From Aquifex sp. (lineage in GTDB: Bacteria; Aquificota; Aquificia; Aquificales; Aquificaceae), in contig QNXQ01000150.1 in the NCBI GenBank assembly GCA_003978875.1, positions 1 through 9,093 on the forward strand: a stretch of DNA of 9,093 nt, given 5' to 3'. The notes beneath the pieces were generated by a model. The model searched no databases and was not told the DNA's origin. It was given only the letters and a program-made list of their open reading frames with translations. Made by a program: the position numbers and the translations under genes. Positions within the stretch are counted from its first letter, which is position 1. Each line of letters opens with the position of its first letter. This document shows positions 5,615-9,093 of this stretch, one piece after another.

Positions 5615-7008
5615 TAAGTGGGGATTTAAAAAATCCGCAGGATTTATTGGAGGTTCTTTCGGGAATTCCACAAACCAAAAGTGGATATTTGAATCTACTC
5701 AGTAAGAATATTTTCCTTTCCCTAAAGATAACCAAAAGCACCGTTGAAGGTTTCTTTTCAAATATAGAAACTGACAAAGTCAAAAACCCTTTAAATGCGT
5801 TGATATTTATACTTTCTGAACTCCTTTACGAAACTGAAGGATACTTTTCCTTTGAAGAAGAAACTGCAATATCAGGCTTTAGGGAAGTAAAAGAAGATAT
5901 AGAAAGTTTGGTTATAAAATCCACAATTTTAAGAAGGGAAATCGATGAAATACTTCCTCTAATAATCACAACGAATGTTGAGTTTAAATCTGAACTTCCC
6001 GAATACAATAAAAAGACTCTATTCGAAGTACTTACAAACGCGGATGACGTTCTTGAAAAGCTGAGAGAACTCAAGAAGTTCTTGGAAGAAGGCAAGGTTG
6101 AGATTAGTGAAATAAAAAAAGTGGAGAGCATAGAAGAAATAGGTATCGATTATATACTGGAATCCGTTGAATACAAAAGAATTAACCTTTTAAAAATTCT
6201 CGAAAGTCTTAAGGTTTCAAACTTTACAGGATTTGTTGAAATAGAAGGTAAAGAAAAGGAAATTTACACCTTTTTTAAAAACGGTGAAATTTTCGGAATT
6301 TACCCGGTATCGGTAGAAATTTTTGATTATTTCATGGAATTTTACGGAGATTTTAAAGCCAGTATAATAAAACTAAACGGAGATTTCATAGATACTTTCG
6401 CTCAAGCATTTATAGGAAAACCCATAATCGCCTCTGAGAGTAAATATATCTCCCTTGGAAAACTTTTCCTTACACTTTTGAGCCTAAAAGAAAATGGAAT
6501 AGTGAAAATAGTAAATGGTAAAGAGAATTACATTTACGTTTTTAGGGAAGGAAAGTTACTTTCCGCCAAGAAAACGGATAGATGGGATGATAACTGGAGA
6601 ATTTTATTCCCTAAAACCGACTACATTTTCCTTTTTAAAGACATTTACGTAGCAAACGTAAACTATCTTTTCTACTTGTTTCTCCTAAATAAACTGAAAA
6701 ATCTTATAGTTAAATACTCGCTTTTTGATGAATTAAATCAACTAATTTTTAAGATAGCTGAAATTCCTTCCCTTTATATCAAAAACGGAAGGATAAATAC
6801 GATAAAGGTGTTGAGCAAAAAGGAAGAGAAAGAATTACTTAAAATTTTTATTACGATATCCGAGAAGGTTATAGAAAAAATAGGGAAAGAGACTTTTGAA
6901 AGGGAATTAGAAGAAGAAGTAAAACCGTATAAAGATATACTGAAAATTCTTAACCTATCCAGTGAGCTTTACACTCGGGAAGAGTTCTCCGATAATCTTT
7001 TTAAATGA
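5611..7008 (+). CDS. Putative MglA partner with three DUF4388/PATAN-like units
   Basis: A 465-residue soluble protein without signal peptide or membrane segment. I read three copies of the DUF4388 (PATAN) pattern, in which an 'xxLLxxL' helix is followed by a G-containing strand, a second strand with a charged turn, and 'F..G.I'. Unit 1 (8-83): DLLEVLSGIP, SGYLNLL, then NPLNALIFILSELLYETEGYFSF. Unit 2 (191-258): NLLKILESLKVSNFTGFVEI, then FFKNGEIFGIYP. Unit 3 (280-342): SLGKLFLTLLSLKENGIVKI, then VFREGKLLSAK. Between units 1 and 2 (90-185) is a charged helical, possibly coiled-coil linker, and residues 350-465 are a helical tail. DUF4388 domains occur in response regulators for twitching/phototaxis and in MglA-linked proteins. 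Here the gene starts by ATGA overlap with the GTPase, with GGGAG 9 bases upstream, which argues for a direct partner. Specific function is unknown; units 1 and 3 are the least certain. Confidence 0.72.
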   Translation: MISGDLKNPQDLLEVLSGIPQTKSGYLNLLSKNIFLSLKITKSTVEGFFSNIETDKVKNPLNALIFILSELLYETEGYFSFEEETAISGFREVKEDIESLVIKSTILRREIDEILPLIITTNVEFKSELPEYNKKTLFEVLTNADDVLEKLRELKKFLEEGKVEISEIKKVESIEEIGIDYILESVEYKRINLLKILESLKVSNFTGFVEIEGKEKEIYTFFKNGEIFGIYPVSVEIFDYFMEFYGDFKASIIKLNGDFIDTFAQAFIGKPIIASESKYISLGKLFLTLLSLKENGIVKIVNGKENYIYVFREGKLLSAKKTDRWDDNWRILFPKTDYIFLFKDIYVANVNYLFYLFLLNKLKNLIVKYSLFDELNQLIFKIAEIPSLYIKNGRINTIKVLSKKEEKELLKIFITISEKVIEKIGKETFERELEEEVKPYKDILKILNLSSELYTREEFSDNLFK

Positions 7009-8660
7009 AATACTTCCCGTGGCTTTTCTCACTACTGAAGCCTTATATCCCTCTGTTTTTACTTTCTTTAGTAGGTTCAGCACTCCAGTCGGCAGGAACT
7101 ACCGCTATAACACTGCTTATAAAAAATGTTGTTGATAATGTCCTTATTTTGAAAAACCAAGAGGAACTTTTAAAGTATGTGATTTTACTTCTCGGTTCAG
7201 CAACTCTTATGCAACTTGGTTTCTTTATATCTACATTTACACTGGTTTACATATCCGAGAAGCTTGTTATGATTTTAAGGAATCAGGTATACAAAAAACT
7301 TTTGAAAATACCACTAAATTACTTTATTCATTCTTCCTCTGGAGATTTAATAAGCAGAATTGTAAGCGATTTAGAAAGTTTTAAACAGGTTTTTGGTGAA
7401 TATCTACCTAAACTCATAAGGGAACCCCTTGTTGTAGTAGCTCTCTTTGGTGTTTTACTTTACAGAGATATAATTCTTACAGGTCTAATTTTCTTACTTT
7501 TTCCCTTTATGGTGATTTTCACAAAGTATTTTTCAAATAAGAAAAAGGAACATCTCTCAATGCAAAGGGAAAGAGTTTCCCTCCTTACGAGTGTTCTCAC
7601 AGAAACATTCAAAGGTATAGAAAATATAAAACTTTTCCTTGCAGAAAAGCTCTTTTTAAAAAAGTTTATGGAATTTTCTGAAAAACTATTTAAATCTTCG
7701 GTAAAGATAAACCTTTATATAATTGGAAACACCGTAATTAATTACATTTTCGGTTATTTCGTTGTAGCGGTTATTCTTTTCGTAGGAGGCCTGAGAATAG
7801 TAAGTGGAGATATCACCACAGGTGATTTTATATCCTTTCTCACGGCACTTTTCATGATTCAAAAGCCTATAATGGAAGTTCAAAAAGCCGTAATGAACCT
7901 TAAAGGTTCCACTCCTCTCTTTGAACGTATACTCAGCATTCTCAATCTTTCAGAGGAAAAGGAAGGAGATAAAGAATTTGAAGGCTTAAAAGATGGCATT
8001 ACTTTTAAAGGTGTTTCCGTAGAAGTTAACGGAAATAGGATATTGAAAAGTATAAATCTTATCGTAAGGAAAGGTGATAAAGTGGGAATTAAAGGCCATA
8101 CAGGAAGCGGGAAAAGTACACTTATAAAACTAATTCCCAGGCTCATTGAGTATAAAGGAAGTATCTTCCTCGATGAAGTAGAGTTAAGAAACTTTAAACT
8201 CACAAGTTTAAGGAAGAAAATAGGATTTCTCAGTCAGGAGGTAATACTTTTTCGAGGTACTGTAAGGGATAACCTTTTGATAGCCAATCCACGAGCTAAA
8301 GATGAAGAATTGATAAAAGCCCTTGAATTGGCAAAGTGCGATTTTGTATTAAATTCACAGGAGCTACTTGATATGCGTATTGAAGAGGGAGGGAAAAATT
8401 TATCGGGAGGCGAAAAACAAAGACTGGCAATAGCAAGAATATTCCTTAAAAATCCCGAAATAATTATCCTCGATGAGGCAACTTCTGCCTTGGATACAAA
8501 TACAGAACGGGAAGTTATAGACAATCTTTTTAAATACTTCTCGAATAGAACATTTTTTGTAGTTGCCCATAGACCTTACAGCTTCAAATACTGTAATCTT
8601 TTAATAGAACTCGAGGAAGGTGAAATTAAGAAGGTGAGTATCAATGCTCAAATTAGCTGA
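7005..8660 (+). CDS. ABC exporter half-transporter, MsbA-like (lipid A/LPS flippase candidate)
   Basis: A 551-residue half-transporter with fused membrane and ATPase domains, expected to act as a homodimer in the inner membrane. Six hydrophobic segments lie at about 13-40, 56-81, 133-153, 157-175, 238-261 and 273-292, the usual type IV exporter pattern. ATPase motifs: Walker A GHTGSGKST (364-372), Q-loop Gln411, signature LSGGE (466-470; Glu replaces the commoner Gln), Walker B IIILDEATSALD with Asp490 and Glu491, and H-loop His522, so both ATP half-sites should be active. The A-loop aromatic before Walker A seems absent (GVSVEVNGN instead of an F-x-Y form). Length and the LapA-LapB-like gene in the same operon favour MsbA over a drug or peptide exporter, but these families are close and the substrate is not proven. 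It overlaps the preceding gene by ATGA and lacks its own near ribosome site, so it probably depends on coupling. Confidence 0.88.
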   Translation: MKYFPWLFSLLKPYIPLFLLSLVGSALQSAGTTAITLLIKNVVDNVLILKNQEELLKYVILLLGSATLMQLGFFISTFTLVYISEKLVMILRNQVYKKLLKIPLNYFIHSSSGDLISRIVSDLESFKQVFGEYLPKLIREPLVVVALFGVLLYRDIILTGLIFLLFPFMVIFTKYFSNKKKEHLSMQRERVSLLTSVLTETFKGIENIKLFLAEKLFLKKFMEFSEKLFKSSVKINLYIIGNTVINYIFGYFVVAVILFVGGLRIVSGDITTGDFISFLTALFMIQKPIMEVQKAVMNLKGSTPLFERILSILNLSEEKEGDKEFEGLKDGITFKGVSVEVNGNRILKSINLIVRKGDKVGIKGHTGSGKSTLIKLIPRLIEYKGSIFLDEVELRNFKLTSLRKKIGFLSQEVILFRGTVRDNLLIANPRAKDEELIKALELAKCDFVLNSQELLDMRIEEGGKNLSGGEKQRLAIARIFLKNPEIIILDEATSALDTNTEREVIDNLFKYFSNRTFFVVAHRPYSFKYCNLLIELEEGEIKKVSINAQIS

Positions 8661-8706
8661 AATTTCTATTAAATTATAAATACTTACAACTTTAGGGCAG
8701 AGGTGG
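8653..8706 (+). promoter_or_regulatory. Candidate promoter and ribosome site for gltB
   Basis: TATAAA (8675-8680, 5/6 to -10 consensus) sits in an AT-rich spacer after the exporter gene; the best upstream partner is TTAGCT (8653-8658, only 3/6) at 16 bp. The -10 lies in the 11-mer AATTATAAATA (8672-8682), also found before the MEMO gene. AGGTGG (8701-8706) is a reasonable ribosome site 4 bases before the ATG. Read-through from the upstream operon is also possible, as no terminator is visible. Confidence 0.4.
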
Positions 8707-8710
8707 AAGA

Positions 8711-9093
8711 ATGTGGCAAGAGTACGATAGCTGCGGTGTAGGATTTGTATGTGATATTTACGGAAGAAAAAGCCATGAAATTTTAAAGCAAGGTATTGAG
8801 GCTGTTAAGAATTTAACCCATAGAGGAGCAATAGGTGGAGACGGTAAAACCGGAGACGGTGCGGGAATACTTACGGAAATTCCTAAGAAGTTTTTCCTGA
8901 AAGAAATAGAACGCCTAGGGTATAACCTTTCCGACGAAAACAATTTGGCACTTGGAGTGTTCTTTTTATACGAACCAATTGAACCGAAAATAGAAGAAGC
9001 CTTTATAAGTGAAGGTATAAAGGTTATCGGTTGGAGAGATGTTCCGGTTAATCAAGAAGCTGTTGGAGAAGTTGCTCTTAAAGTAATGCCCCA
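8711..9093 (+). CDS. gltB: Glutamate synthase large subunit (GOGAT), N-terminal part, truncated by window end
   Basis: Transfers the amide nitrogen of glutamine to 2-oxoglutarate to give two glutamates; this part is the class II glutamine amidotransferase domain. 127 codons are present and no stop is reached; the whole protein in this family is near 1400-1500 residues. Visible motifs: DSCGVGFVCDIYGRKSH with the nucleophile Cys8, then GIEAVKNLTHRGAIGGDG and TGDGAGILTEIP, all typical of GOGAT. The catalytic cysteine must become the mature N-terminus, so a 7-residue propeptide is predicted to be removed. ATG is chosen for the AGGTGG site and the family-typical start. It is separated from the exporter by 50 bp with its own likely promoter, so it is probably not functionally part of that operon. 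Confidence 0.95.
   Translation, partial: MWQEYDSCGVGFVCDIYGRKSHEILKQGIEAVKNLTHRGAIGGDGKTGDGAGILTEIPKKFFLKEIERLGYNLSDENNLALGVFFLYEPIEPKIEEAFISEGIKVIGWRDVPVNQEAVGEVALKVMP

Noticed and set aside
7880..8203. Minus-strand open frames opposite the exporter, including a second at 8234-8524
   Set aside because: Ser/Phe/Leu-rich shadows of the ABC ATPase domain; no ribosome site or recognisable motif.
8661..8675. AATTT-CTATT-AAATT inverted repeat after the exporter gene as a terminator
   Set aside because: A five-pair A/T stem without a following U-run would be unstable, particularly in a thermophile.
8758..8943. Minus-strand open frame opposite gltB
   Set aside because: Covers the conserved GOGAT motifs on the other strand and has no gene-like features.
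7836..8960. GGCAC-containing segments as sigma-54 promoters (near 7845 and 8947)
   Set aside because: Both are inside coding sequence and neither has the TTGC element at the required spacing.

Overview
The window looks like chromosomal DNA from a thermophilic, hydrogen-oxidising member of the Aquificales, close to but not identical with Aquifex aeolicus. This is inferred from memory of homologues: the Ppx/GppA protein matches the crystallised A. aeolicus enzyme very closely, with its catalytic residues in register at an offset of 8 residues, and a MEMO gene beside ppx is an arrangement I recall from A. aeolicus. The compositional signs agree: Lys/Glu/Ile-rich proteins, AGA/AGG arginine codons, very short or overlapping gene junctions, and almost no non-coding DNA. 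No gap between genes exceeds about 80 bases. I see no RNA genes, IS elements, CRISPR arrays or clear hairpin terminators.

Layout, left half (1-2947). The window opens inside a biotin carboxylase subunit of the pyruvate/2-oxoglutarate carboxylase type. It converges on a small minus-strand gene of unknown function (825-1172). A 77-bp divergent spacer leads to a MEMO-family protein (1250-2053), whose 3' end overlaps by 21 bp the oppositely oriented exopolyphosphatase gene ppx (2033-2947).

Layout, right half (2978-9093). Only 30 bp separates the divergent start codons of ppx and cysM (cysteine synthase). A near-consensus promoter for cysM begins inside the first codons of ppx. After cysM comes a tight four-gene run, all on the plus strand: (a) a LapA-LapB-like fusion protein (two membrane helices, TPR-like helices, C-terminal four-cysteine zinc ribbon), (b) an MglA-type small GTPase starting at TTG inside the 3' end of the previous gene, (c) a protein with three predicted DUF4388/PATAN-like units, joined by an ATGA overlap, and (d) an MsbA-like ABC exporter, joined by another ATGA overlap. 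After a 50-bp spacer the glutamate synthase large-subunit gene (gltB) starts and runs off the end.

The most interesting part is 3967-8660. In proteobacteria, LapA/LapB control lipopolysaccharide supply (LapB as adaptor for FtsH degradation of LpxC), and MsbA flips lipid A-core across the inner membrane. MglA with DUF4388-type partners is known from spatial control of polarity and type IV pili. Their joining in one translationally coupled operon, with LapA and LapB fused into one chain, suggests an envelope-biogenesis module controlled by a small GTPase. The gene calls and couplings are visible in the sequence; the joint function is inference.
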